NCBI GenBank assembly: GCA_938008665.1
Contig: CALLKA010000032.1
Location: forward strand, 1 to 15,209
Direction of reading: 5' to 3'
Origin: an uncultured Bacteroidota bacterium
GTDB taxonomy: Bacteria > Bacteroidota > Bacteroidia > Chitinophagales > Chitinophagaceae
DNA: 15,209 nt
Part shown: positions 7,289 to 14,970 of the stretch, piece by piece
How the letters are laid out: each line of letters starts with the position of its first letter
Position numbering within the stretch: position 1 is the stretch's first letter
The notes under the pieces: generated by a model
Database searches by the model: none
What the model was told of the DNA's origin: nothing
What the model saw: only the letters and a program-made list of their open reading frames with translations
Position numbers and translations under genes: made by a program

Positions 7289-8632
7289 TTAATGAGCGAA
7301 CAAATAGCCTGACACCTCCGATATAATTGGCGTTGCTTTTGATTCGCTAATATATATTCTAAAATATTTTAATTTCTGTGTTGGGAAAGTGATGATTCTT
7401 TTATGGCCAACAGTTGTTCCTTTTGCGAAAGTTTCAAATTTCTTAAGTGAGTTGCCTCCTGAAATTTCAAATTTTACAATACGTTGTCCCATACTGATGG
7501 CTTCCATTAATTGTATGGCATTAATTTCAACCGCTTCCTTTAAATGAATTTCAATACTATTGTTTGTTCTCAAAACTTTTGCATTTTTAAATAAGTTATT
7601 TTTAAATGCAGCGTCTTTGATTTTTTTGAAATCCATTAATGCAGTTGAGTCTGCAGGTGAAAATAATCCTTGTCTGTTCGGAGGCACATTTAATAAAAAA
7701 TTACCACCTCTTCCTACATTTTTTAAGTACAGGTCAAATAATTGTTTGCCCGATTTAACTGTCTTGTCTTCTTCTTCATGGTAAAACCAGCCTTTTCTAA
7801 TAGACACATCTGCCTCGCCAGGAATCCAAGCTTTGCCATTATAATTACCTCTGTTCAATGAATCAGTAGGAGGGCCACCAGCACCTCTTTGAAATCCAAC
7901 TGTATCAAGCAGGTTCCAATTGGTTTCGTTAATAATCCCTTGCTCGTTTCCAATCCAACGGATATGGGGTCCAATATCACTAAAGATCATTAAGTGCGGT
8001 TGGTAAGCTAAAGCGGAATCTTGGAAGCGTTTAAAATCATATACCTGTCTTTTTCCATTGGGACCTTCGCCATTCGCGCCATCCCACCATAGTTCAAAAA
8101 ATTTACCATAACCAGTTAATAATTCTTTCATGGTTTGGATATATACCTCATTATACTTAGGTGTGCCATAGTCGGGATGGTTGCGGTCCCATGGTGAAAT
8201 ATATACGCCCATTTCAATGCCTGCTTTTTTACATGCTTCGGATAACATTTTTACAACATCCCCTTTACCATTTAACCACTTACTTTCTCTTACAGTGTGC
8301 TTACTATATTTGCTTGGCCACAAACTAAATCCATCATGGTGTTTGGCGGTTAATATTATACCTTTTGCGCCCGAAGCTTTTGCAATTCTTGCCCATTGGT
8401 TACAATCTAGTGCACTGGGATTAAACACATTTGGATCCTCGCTTCCATGGCCCCATTCCAAATCAGTAAAAGTATTTGGACCAAAATGAATGAATAAATA
8501 AAATTCTTTATTGTGCCAAGCTAATTGTGTTTTAGTTGGCAATGGGCCATAGGTATTTTGTGCAAATAATGTTGCTGCATTTAAAATAAGTATAGCGATA
8601 ATAAGTTTCGTTACTTTGTTTATTTCTTTCAT
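7289..8632 (-). CDS. Secreted alpha-L-fucosidase, glycoside hydrolase family 29
   Basis: This 447-residue protein begins with a signal peptide: Lys-containing start, hydrophobic stretch 9-20, and likely cleavage after Ala24 in TLFAQ. The GH29 barrel follows, with FIHFGPNTF (47-55), TAKHHDGFSLW (95-105), GVYISPWDRN (142-151) and the nucleophile in FFELWWDGANGEG (Asp184). From about 375 to the end there is a beta-rich region with ISMGQRIVKFEISGG, which resembles a degenerate F5/8-type or family-specific C-terminal domain. It would release alpha-L-fucose from glycans in the periplasm or at the surface. No TonB-dependent receptor or SusD partner is present, so this is not a typical polysaccharide utilisation locus. 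It sits seven bases after pdxJ, between two cofactor and purine genes, an unusual place for a carbohydrate enzyme. Confidence 0.9.
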   Translation of the reverse strand: MKEINKVTKLIIAILILNAATLFAQNTYGPLPTKTQLAWHNKEFYLFIHFGPNTFTDLEWGHGSEDPNVFNPSALDCNQWARIAKASGAKGIILTAKHHDGFSLWPSKYSKHTVRESKWLNGKGDVVKMLSEACKKAGIEMGVYISPWDRNHPDYGTPKYNEVYIQTMKELLTGYGKFFELWWDGANGEGPNGKRQVYDFKRFQDSALAYQPHLMIFSDIGPHIRWIGNEQGIINETNWNLLDTVGFQRGAGGPPTDSLNRGNYNGKAWIPGEADVSIRKGWFYHEEEDKTVKSGKQLFDLYLKNVGRGGNFLLNVPPNRQGLFSPADSTALMDFKKIKDAAFKNNLFKNAKVLRTNNSIEIHLKEAVEINAIQLMEAISMGQRIVKFEISGGNSLKKFETFAKGTTVGHKRIITFPTQKLKYFRIYISESKATPIISEVSGYLFAH

Positions 8633-8639
8633 AATTTAT

Positions 8640-9362
8640 TTATTTTACAAGTGCGCGGTTGTATAATTGTATGGTATTTTCTAATCCAAGATATAGGGCG
8701 TCGCTAATCAAAGCATGTCCAATACTTACTTCATCAATATTTGGGATTTGTTGTATTAAATAGGGTAAATTAAATCGATCTAAATCGTGCCCTGCATTAA
8801 TTCCCAAACCTAATTTATTTGCTAAGGCAGCCGCTACAATATAAGGTGCAATGGCTGCTTCTTTATTATCTTTTGCAAATTGCTTCGCATACATTTCAGT
8901 ATATAGTTCAATACGATCTGTTCCTGTAGTGGCAGCCGCTTGGACCATTTTTTCATCGGGATCAACAAATATAGAAACACGAATGTCTGCACTTTTAAAT
9001 TTCGCGATCACATTTTTTAAATAGGCTTGTTCGCTAATAGTATCCCAGCCATGGTCGCTGGTTAATTGTCCAAGGGCGTCAGGAACTAAAGTTACTTGTG
9101 CTGGTTTAACGGCTAATACTAATGCTACAAATTTATCTTCCTTTGGATTGCCCTCAATGTTGAACTCTGTAGTAATAATTTTGCTTAAATCTTGCACATC
9201 TTGGTACCTAATATGCCTTTCGTCTGGTCTGGGATGAACTGTGATACCTTGGGCTCCAAATCGTTCACAATCCTTGGCCACTTGTACCAAATTTGGATTA
9301 TCGCCGCCACGACTATTTCTTAAAGTAGCGATCTTATTTATATTCACACTTAAACGAGTCAT
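8640..9362 (-). CDS. pdxJ: Pyridoxine 5'-phosphate synthase PdxJ
   Basis: PdxJ condenses 1-deoxyxylulose 5-phosphate with 3-amino-2-oxopropyl phosphate in the DXP-dependent vitamin B6 pathway, in the cytosol. I prefer the ATG at 9362, which gives 240 residues beginning MTRLSVNINK, the normal length and start for the family. The same frame can be extended to a TTG at 9392 (10 more residues), but those residues lack family character and run into the divergent promoter region. Landmarks are VNINKIATLRNSRG (6-19), TVHPRPDERHIR (41-52, with His43, Arg45 and His50), Glu70 in NIEGNP, INAGHDL (His192) and VSIGHALISD (212-221). Position 10 is Lys where E. coli PdxJ has His, a variant I believe is common in Bacteroidota. 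The fucosidase gene follows after seven bases. Confidence 0.93.
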   Translation of the reverse strand: MTRLSVNINKIATLRNSRGGDNPNLVQVAKDCERFGAQGITVHPRPDERHIRYQDVQDLSKIITTEFNIEGNPKEDKFVALVLAVKPAQVTLVPDALGQLTSDHGWDTISEQAYLKNVIAKFKSADIRVSIFVDPDEKMVQAAATTGTDRIELYTEMYAKQFAKDNKEAAIAPYIVAAALANKLGLGINAGHDLDRFNLPYLIQQIPNIDEVSIGHALISDALYLGLENTIQLYNRALVK

Positions 9363-9376
9363 GAGCGAATTTAAGT

Positions 9377-9384
9377 TATTTTTG
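9377..9384 (+). promoter_or_regulatory. Candidate -7 element for the UbiD-family gene
   Basis: TATTTTTG matches the Bacteroidota -7 consensus TAnnTTTG exactly and ends 18 bases before the ATG at 9403, which allows a short leader of about a dozen bases. No clear TTG is seen at the -33 position. The site sits between the divergent starts of pdxJ (9362) and the UbiD gene. Confidence 0.35.
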
Positions 9385-9402
9385 TAACTCAATTAAAAGA
9401 GA

Positions 9403-11205
9403 ATGGCTTATTCTAGTTTAGAGGCATGTTTACTTGATTTAGAGCGAACTGGACAGCTTTTGCGCATAAAAGAACAGGTAGATCCATATTTGGAGATGGC
9501 CGCAATACATTTGCGTGTTTTTGAGCAAAAAGGGCCAGCCATTTTATTCGAAAACGTGAAAGGATCTAAGTATCGCGCTGCGAGTAATATTTTTGGAACG
9601 CTCGAGCGAAGTCAATTTATTTTTAGGGATACATTACCTCAGGTAAAGCAATTGATTGATATTAAAATTGATCCTACTGCTGCCATTAAAAATCCTTTAA
9701 AATCATTGGCAGCTTTACCCGCAGCTTTGAATGCATTACCCAATAAAAATCCAATTTCAAAACCGGTTTTATTTGAGGAAATAAATATTAGTGATCTTCC
9801 ATTAATACATCATTGGTCCATGGATGGGGGTGCATTTGTTACACTACCACAAGTGTATACAGAAGATGCGGATAAACCAGGCATCGGTCATTCAAATTTA
9901 GGTATGTACCGAATTCAATTAAATGGGAATGATTATATTTTAAATAAAGAAGTGGGCTTGCATTACCAACTACATCGTGGCATTGGGGTGCATCAAACGA
10001 AAGCAAATAAAAAAGGATTGCCTTTAAAAGTAAGTTGTTTTGTGGGTGGTCCACCAGCACATTCAGTAGCAGCGGTAATGCCCCTTCCGGAGGGTATGAG
10101 CGAAATGAATTTTGCAGGTGTATTGGCAGGCAAGAGATTTGGATATACGTATAAAGATGGATTTTGTATAAGCACAGATGCGGATTTTGTAATCACTGGC
10201 GAGGTATTCCCTGGAGAAAATAAACCCGAAGGTCCTTTCGGGGATCATCTTGGCTATTATAGTTTGCAACATCCATTCCCTGTGATGAAAGTACATAAAG
10301 TATTCGCAAGGAAAAATGCCATATGGGCTTTCACGGTGGTAGGCAGACCTCCCCAAGAAGATACCAGCTTTGGACAATTGATTCATAGTATGACAGGTTC
10401 TGCTGTATCTAATGAAATACCTGGTTTAAAAGAAGTACATGCGGTTGATGCAGCGGGGGTTCATCCATTATTATTGGCGATTGGAAGTGAAAGATATACA
10501 CCGTATTTGCAAAATAAAAAACCTGCTGAAATTTTAACCATTGCGAATCATATTTTAGGTACTGGACAATTAAGCTTGGCAAAATTTGTTTTTATTACAG
10601 CGGATGATTCGAATCAATTAAGCACACATCATGTACCTGCTTATTTTAAATTTTTGTTAGAACGCATTGATTTAAACAGCGATATTCATTTTTATACGAA
10701 AACAACGATGGATACGCTTGATTATTCTGGTGAAAATTTAAATGCAGGATCTAAAGTTGTGATAGCTGCCTATGGCGATGTGAAAAGAAGTTTGGCGAAA
10801 AGTGTGCCCAATGAAATTCAGCAACTAAATGTGAATGCGAAATTAGTATTACCTGGCATTATTGCATTAGATGCCACTTTATTAAATACGCAAGCGCTTC
10901 AAGAAAAATTAAAGGGTCAGGGAGCTAATTTATTAAATGAGTTAGGGGTTGTCATGTTGATATTAACTGAAAATCCAATTTGGATGGCAGAAGACAGTAA
11001 TAACTTTTTATGGGCTTGTTTTACAAGAACAAATCCGTCGCATGATATGGAAGGGGTGGATAGTTTTATCGAACAAAAACATTGGGGGTCAAATGGTCCT
11101 TTAATTTTTGATGCGACCATTAAAAAACATCATGCGCCACCGGTTGAAAAAAATGCAGCAATAGAAAAAAAGGTAGATGCAATTTTAGCGAAGTATGGGT
11201 ATTAA
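9403..11205 (+). CDS. UbiD-family decarboxylase, possibly menaquinone biosynthesis
   Basis: This 600-residue protein of the prenylated-FMN-dependent UbiD family has the metal/cofactor segment HSNLGMYRIQ (163-172, with Asn165 and Arg170), the loop GGPPAHSVAAVMPLPEG (215-231), and the acidic motif GEVFPGENKPEGPFGDHLGYY (266-286) that carries the conserved glutamates. The later block VVGRPPQEDTSFGQLI is also typical. Family members remove carboxyl groups from aromatic acids. In Bacteroidota the long ~600-residue type is usually assigned to a late decarboxylation in menaquinone synthesis, but the exact substrate is not shown here. A UbiX-type flavin prenyltransferase must exist elsewhere. The gene is divergent from pdxJ, with 40 bases between the chosen starts. 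Its stop overlaps that of the convergent downstream gene. Confidence 0.82.
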   Translation: MAYSSLEACLLDLERTGQLLRIKEQVDPYLEMAAIHLRVFEQKGPAILFENVKGSKYRAASNIFGTLERSQFIFRDTLPQVKQLIDIKIDPTAAIKNPLKSLAALPAALNALPNKNPISKPVLFEEINISDLPLIHHWSMDGGAFVTLPQVYTEDADKPGIGHSNLGMYRIQLNGNDYILNKEVGLHYQLHRGIGVHQTKANKKGLPLKVSCFVGGPPAHSVAAVMPLPEGMSEMNFAGVLAGKRFGYTYKDGFCISTDADFVITGEVFPGENKPEGPFGDHLGYYSLQHPFPVMKVHKVFARKNAIWAFTVVGRPPQEDTSFGQLIHSMTGSAVSNEIPGLKEVHAVDAAGVHPLLLAIGSERYTPYLQNKKPAEILTIANHILGTGQLSLAKFVFITADDSNQLSTHHVPAYFKFLLERIDLNSDIHFYTKTTMDTLDYSGENLNAGSKVVIAAYGDVKRSLAKSVPNEIQQLNVNAKLVLPGIIALDATLLNTQALQEKLKGQGANLLNELGVVMLILTENPIWMAEDSNNFLWACFTRTNPSHDMEGVDSFIEQKHWGSNGPLIFDATIKKHHAPPVEKNAAIEKKVDAILAKYGY

Positions 11206-11993
11206 CATTCGATCCAAGTATGATCGGCTAATAATTTTACTGTAGCAATAAATCCAGCAAATGGGCCCGAGCCGCCGCCCCATTCACTAGGTGCTACTAA
11301 TGAAAGTACATGCGATCCATCGGTTTTTTCATACACATGGTATACTTGTCCAATTTGTGGTTTGAAAGTTATTTTAGCTTCGTAAATCATTAAGCTTAAC
11401 TCCTTACGTTTGCGTATTTCCTGTGCTTGTCTTGCCAATAATTCAATTTGTTCCTTAATTTGATTTAACTGCATATTGGTTTGATCCTCCATGGCAGATA
11501 AAGCTTTGTGTTTAATAACCCCTTCCTTGGTGGGTCTAATAGCCACACTTCCTGCAGAAGACGCATAGGGGAGCACACTTAATTGTTTGTGGTATATTTC
11601 AATATTTTTAAAAGGATCGCCATTTTCCTTGAAACCGTAATGTGTTACTTTTAAAAATCCATTGGCTAATATTTCATGAACCACTTTTAAAACTTCCTGG
11701 TTGTCCTTATTAAATTGCACTGTTAAACAGGAGCCATTATTTACTTCGGCAACAACTTCATTGCCTAATAAATGGTTGTCAAAGGGCTGGGAAATACCAT
11801 TGGGATTTACACTATACTGGGCATAAAATGCTTCATTTTCAATATTTACCCAATTATGACTAAAGCTGAGTGCATGGGCATTTTGGATGCTTTCAATTTT
11901 GTAATTGCCTGATTTGGGTACGATTTGGTACTCGAATTCACTTTTTTCGGGAAATAACTGCCAACTTGCTAAAAAATTGTATGCTTGAACCAT
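11202..11993 (-). CDS. Two-part protein with C-terminal DUF2452-like domain, function unknown
   Basis: The product is 263 residues with no signal peptide or membrane segment. Residues about 150-262 look like DUF2452: AIRPTKEGVIKHKALSAMED, then a helical Gln/Glu/Lys-rich stretch (172-198), then FKPQIGQVYHVYEK and LSLVAPSEWG. The N-terminal 145 residues, starting LASWQLFPEKSEFEYQIVPK, are beta-rich with regular aromatic residues and could be a small beta-barrel such as a lipocalin-like fold (weak inference). The two parts meet at a short linker near 140-150 (VLPYASSAGS). I know of no established function for the DUF. The gene converges on the UbiD gene, sharing four bases around the two stop codons. 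The Omp85-like gene upstream, on the same strand, ends 52 bases away. Confidence 0.7.
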   Translation of the reverse strand: MVQAYNFLASWQLFPEKSEFEYQIVPKSGNYKIESIQNAHALSFSHNWVNIENEAFYAQYSVNPNGISQPFDNHLLGNEVVAEVNNGSCLTVQFNKDNQEVLKVVHEILANGFLKVTHYGFKENGDPFKNIEIYHKQLSVLPYASSAGSVAIRPTKEGVIKHKALSAMEDQTNMQLNQIKEQIELLARQAQEIRKRKELSLMIYEAKITFKPQIGQVYHVYEKTDGSHVLSLVAPSEWGGGSGPFAGFIATVKLLADHTWIEC

Positions 11994-12004
11994 AAATTAT
12001 ATAA

Positions 12005-12012
12005 CAAAAATA
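12005..12012 (-). promoter_or_regulatory. Candidate -7 element for the DUF2452-like gene
   Basis: Read on the minus strand, TATTTTTG fits TAnnTTTG and ends 11 bases before the ATG at 11993. It would give a very short leader. No TTG is seen at the -33 position, so support rests on the -7 element and its placement. Confidence 0.35.
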
Positions 12013-12045
12013 AGTGCTAAAGGTTGAATTTAGACCAGCTGATTT

Positions 12046-13890
12046 TTAATTAATTTCAACAAAATCAGGCTTATGAATGATGGTTGAATTGTATTTGTAT
12101 TTCAAATTGGTGATGAAACTAAAGTTCCATGGACTTACTTGTAAATCGGTTCGGGGTAGGTAAAAGCATTTTAATTCAATAGTTCCGAAAATTAGGTTTT
12201 CATTACGAATTCTGGTGCCAGTTCCAACGGCTGTGAATATGCCACCATTCTTTTTAAATTCGTCAATGGCTTTTATATAAGTAATATTAGCAAATACAAA
12301 TGGGGAGGATTTAAATCCATAAATGGTTTTCGCACTATATAAAACTGATTCCCAATTACCTGAAATTCGGGTGCCTCCTTTAATTTGTTCTTTGTTTAAT
12401 TGCGGTATGCCATAATTGCTATAAATCAACAATGCCTCATTGAATTTATTTTGTAAAGTTTGTGCAATACTAATATTGAAAATATGTCGGTAGGGTGAAC
12501 CGTTTTCTAAATATTTTAATTTGCTAATTATTTCCAAGCTAGATAAAAACCTAAAGTCCTGGAATTTTTTTTCAGCATAGCTACTGCCAATATTTATATT
12601 TAGATGCATATAATTACCTGAGGATTGCAGTGCGTATTTTTCATATTTTAAACCAGCATACGAAATACTATTCATATCTCTGTAGTATTTACCCAAAGTT
12701 AAGCTTAATGATTGGCCAATAGGTAAATCCTCATTACGTCCAAATCCATATAAATACTTTGTCCGTATAATATTTTGATTGAATACTGTAATTGATAAAA
12801 AATTAGAATTTATATTTCGATAATTTTTATCCAATTGGGCCAAGAAGTTAATAGGACGAATATGGAAGCTATTTTCAATGTGGCGTAACTGAATAATATG
12901 TCGTCGATTAATTTTATTTAACTTGGTTTTAAAAAAAAGTTGGTATCCAAGCCAAAAATCCTTTGTATCGTAGTGGTAATTTAATTTACTATTAAATAAA
13001 CTATCACTCCATTTGCTAGGGTAGGCGTTTGTGTTTTTTAATTCCATTAATTCAAATCCACCGGTCCAGCTACTTAATGGGTGCAAAAAAGGGAGCTCTC
13101 CTGAAATGTATTTATTCATCGCCGATCTTGATCCATCTGAAATGCTATTTGTAAAGTCATAGATTCCTGCATTCATATTAATAAAACTACCTAAAAGGTT
13201 CCTTAGTCGTAAGTCATATCCGAATGCAGGTTTCGGAATACGAGTATTGTCAAAATTGTGATTAATTTTTAATGCATTGCCTGTTCCAAATAAATTTTCA
13301 TCACTCAATGAAGCATCAAATGAGTTTTGATTTTTTAAATTTAAATTTCCCCCCAATGGGAATATGTCCTTAGTGATAATAAATAGGTCTATTTTATTGG
13401 TGTCATATTTTACAGGAATTGCGATAATTCGTGCATCTTGAATGAAAGAGAGGTCTCTTAACCATTTTTCATTATAGGCAATGATCGTAGGATTGAGTAA
13501 ATCGTTGGGTTTAAAGAATAAGTTTTTTCTAATTGTATTATCGGATGAGCTTTTATGTAGCTTATTTGCAATGTTGGTAAAGTTATCCTTTTGGTTTACT
13601 TGAGGAAGGTTGATATTGGTGGAGAAATTATGTTGTTCAATAATGATATTATTGATTTGTCTACCATTGTATTTTGACAATAATTCAATATTATTCGCAA
13701 TAACATCTCTGTTGGTGTCAGTCAAGGATTCAGCATTGCCGGTAATACTTTTTAAAATTTTTAGCTTTAGTGATGTTTTGTTTTTATCAGTTGTGTTTTG
13801 TTCCGGGATACTATCTAATTGATTGTATTGAGCATGAAGTGTAGGTTGCGTAATAAGCAAAGACAGCCATAAAATAAGTAATACCCTCAT
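12046..13890 (-). CDS. Omp85/TamA-like outer membrane protein with one POTRA-like domain
   Basis: This 614-residue protein starts with a signal peptide (hydrophobic 3-15, likely cleavage after Ala20 in TLHAQ). Residues about 74-176 read as a POTRA domain: YNGRQINNIIIEQHNF, a helix, then IRKNLFFKPNDLLNPTIIAYNEKWLRDLSFIQDARIIAIPV and a closing strand LFIITKD. SDENLFGTGNALKI (196-209) matches the junction where the beta-barrel of BamA/TamA proteins begins. The rest is alternating amphipathic strands rich in Tyr, Asn and Phe, as expected for a 16-strand barrel. The hallmark RGY/RGF loop motif is not obvious, and the protein ends in FVEIN rather than an aromatic residue. It probably inserts or exports a protein or lipid at the outer membrane, but its client is unknown. 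It is not the main BamA, which has several POTRA domains. Confidence 0.7.
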   Translation of the reverse strand: MRVLLILWLSLLITQPTLHAQYNQLDSIPEQNTTDKNKTSLKLKILKSITGNAESLTDTNRDVIANNIELLSKYNGRQINNIIIEQHNFSTNINLPQVNQKDNFTNIANKLHKSSSDNTIRKNLFFKPNDLLNPTIIAYNEKWLRDLSFIQDARIIAIPVKYDTNKIDLFIITKDIFPLGGNLNLKNQNSFDASLSDENLFGTGNALKINHNFDNTRIPKPAFGYDLRLRNLLGSFINMNAGIYDFTNSISDGSRSAMNKYISGELPFLHPLSSWTGGFELMELKNTNAYPSKWSDSLFNSKLNYHYDTKDFWLGYQLFFKTKLNKINRRHIIQLRHIENSFHIRPINFLAQLDKNYRNINSNFLSITVFNQNIIRTKYLYGFGRNEDLPIGQSLSLTLGKYYRDMNSISYAGLKYEKYALQSSGNYMHLNINIGSSYAEKKFQDFRFLSSLEIISKLKYLENGSPYRHIFNISIAQTLQNKFNEALLIYSNYGIPQLNKEQIKGGTRISGNWESVLYSAKTIYGFKSSPFVFANITYIKAIDEFKKNGGIFTAVGTGTRIRNENLIFGTIELKCFYLPRTDLQVSPWNFSFITNLKYKYNSTIIHKPDFVEIN

Positions 13891-13909
13891 GATGTTAATG
13901 TAAGCAGTT

Positions 13910-13917
13910 CAAATTTA
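13910..13917 (-). promoter_or_regulatory. Candidate -7 element for the Omp85-like gene
   Basis: On the minus strand, TAAATTTG matches TAnnTTTG and ends 19 bases before the ATG at 13890. The nearest upstream TTG (13932-13934) is only 14 bases from it, closer than usual, and lies inside the terminator hairpin. Placement directly after the terminator suggests the gene has its own promoter. Confidence 0.4.
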
Positions 13918-13930
13918 GGGATTATAACTA

Positions 13931-13972
13931 ACAATAAGCCCCGTCCAAATTTATCTGGACGGGGCTTATTGT
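13931..13972 (-). terminator. GC-rich hairpin terminator after the GH20 gene
   Basis: ACAATAAGCCCCGTCC at 13931-13946 pairs perfectly with 13957-13972. One further A-T pair at 13947/13956 makes a 17-bp stem with an 8-base loop. The central GCCCCGTCC block stands out in an AT-rich region. It lies between the GH20 stop (14026) and the start of the Omp85-like gene, so it most likely ends the GH20 transcript. The better T-run (TATTTTTAA, 13972-13980) is on the plus-strand side. On the minus-strand side, only TTAGTTATAAT follows the stem. Confidence 0.7.
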
Positions 13973-14025
13973 ATTTTTAATGCGACAATTTTATTAAAAA
14001 CTGCCTATTTGAACTTTTATGTAGG

Positions 14026-14919
14026 TTATAAAGTTTTAACAGCCCTACTTAATAATGATTCCATGGGAATATGTAACATTTTCCCGATAGGCTTACCGTT
14101 TCGGTAACTAATAACACGCAAAATAGTCACATCGCTAGGAACCACAAACGCCCCTTTGTATTCATCACTAAATTGGTCTGGTAAGGATTCGTCAATAGAG
14201 TAGTAAAATTTCAAATTATCAACTTCACCTTCCATTTTCGCAATAAGTTCTCCTTTGGTGTTGGAGGTAGTTGTCACGATTGGATCGTACATACTTTTAG
14301 CATGCTTAATATTTAAAGCATCTAAAATTTCAAATTGCTTTTCTACTTTTCCGGAAAAGTTTTGCCAATTCTTCTTTTCTTTAGGAGACCATAGTGTTTC
14401 GGCAATGGACATGGATCTAGGCCAGGTTAAATATTGCGCACTTCTTAAACTTAATATTTGCTCAGTCCACAAATTTGCTTGGCCACCTAGTATATATTTA
14501 GGGTCAATGCCTTGTGGTAGCGGTTCGAATTCATAGGTTTTTTTCATTCTCAAGCCTTTGTAAACTTTTCCTTCGGCGGTAACCTCTCCTTGGTAAAAAT
14601 CAATATAGGCAAAATCATTTGGGGTCATTACTACTTGGTGTTTTTGATTAGCGGCTTCAATGCCTCCTTGCATACCTCTCCAGCTCATTACTGCGGCATT
14701 GCCTGGCAATCCACCTTCCAATATTTCATCCCATCCCATTAATTTTTTTCCTTTTGCATTAATGATTTTTTCTACTCTTTTTACAAAATAACTTTGTACC
14801 TCATGCTGATCTTTCAGGTTTTCTCTTTTCATTAAATTTTGTACATCAGCACTTTTTTCCCAATTATTTTTTGCATTTTCATCTCCACCCATATGTATGT
14901 ATTCAAAAGGGAATGGGTG
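14026..14919 (-). CDS. Beta-N-acetylhexosaminidase, GH20, C-terminal part only (5' end missing)
   Basis: The frame reads FPFEYIHMGGDEN, the GH20 motif with the catalytic Asp-Glu pair, and continues through KKLMGWDEILEGGLP, AAVMSWRGMQGG, ILGGQANLWTEQ and PRSMSIAETLW, all typical of GH20. The last ~75 residues form a beta domain (VDNLKFYYSIDESLPDQFSDEYKG) like the C-terminal domain of bacterial chitobiases and hexosaminidases. The enzyme removes terminal N-acetylglucosamine or N-acetylgalactosamine from glycans. The N-terminal domain and first half of the barrel are absent. Upstream of HPFPFEY the family pattern stops, and a TGA occurs in frame at 14950-14952. An ATG at 14892 could be called as a start, but it lies inside the active-site motif and is not real. 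The break is best explained by the sequence junction near 14913-14922. Confidence 0.85.
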   Translation of the reverse strand, partial: HPFPFEYIHMGGDENAKNNWEKSADVQNLMKRENLKDQHEVQSYFVKRVEKIINAKGKKLMGWDEILEGGLPGNAAVMSWRGMQGGIEAANQKHQVVMTPNDFAYIDFYQGEVTAEGKVYKGLRMKKTYEFEPLPQGIDPKYILGGQANLWTEQILSLRSAQYLTWPRSMSIAETLWSPKEKKNWQNFSGKVEKQFEILDALNIKHAKSMYDPIVTTTSNTKGELIAKMEGEVDNLKFYYSIDESLPDQFSDEYKGAFVVPSDVTILRVISYRNGKPIGKMLHIPMESLLSRAVKTL

Positions 14920-14922
14920 GAG
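14913..14922. other. Probable assembly junction
   Basis: Reading the minus strand, GH20 similarity begins suddenly at about HPFPFEY. The preceding in-frame residues (LIHSLSIS) do not look like the expected GH20 helix, and no other frame continues the family upstream. Base composition also changes here. The exact joining point cannot be fixed to the base by eye. Confidence 0.6.
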
Positions 14923-14970
14923 GGATATCGAGAGCGAATGTATGAGGTTTCATGTGCAGTGAAAACAAGA

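Noticed and set aside
9363..9392. TTG-initiated extension of PdxJ by ten residues
   Set aside because: The ATG at 9362 gives the normal family length and N-terminus. The extension lacks conserved features and overlaps the divergent promoter element.
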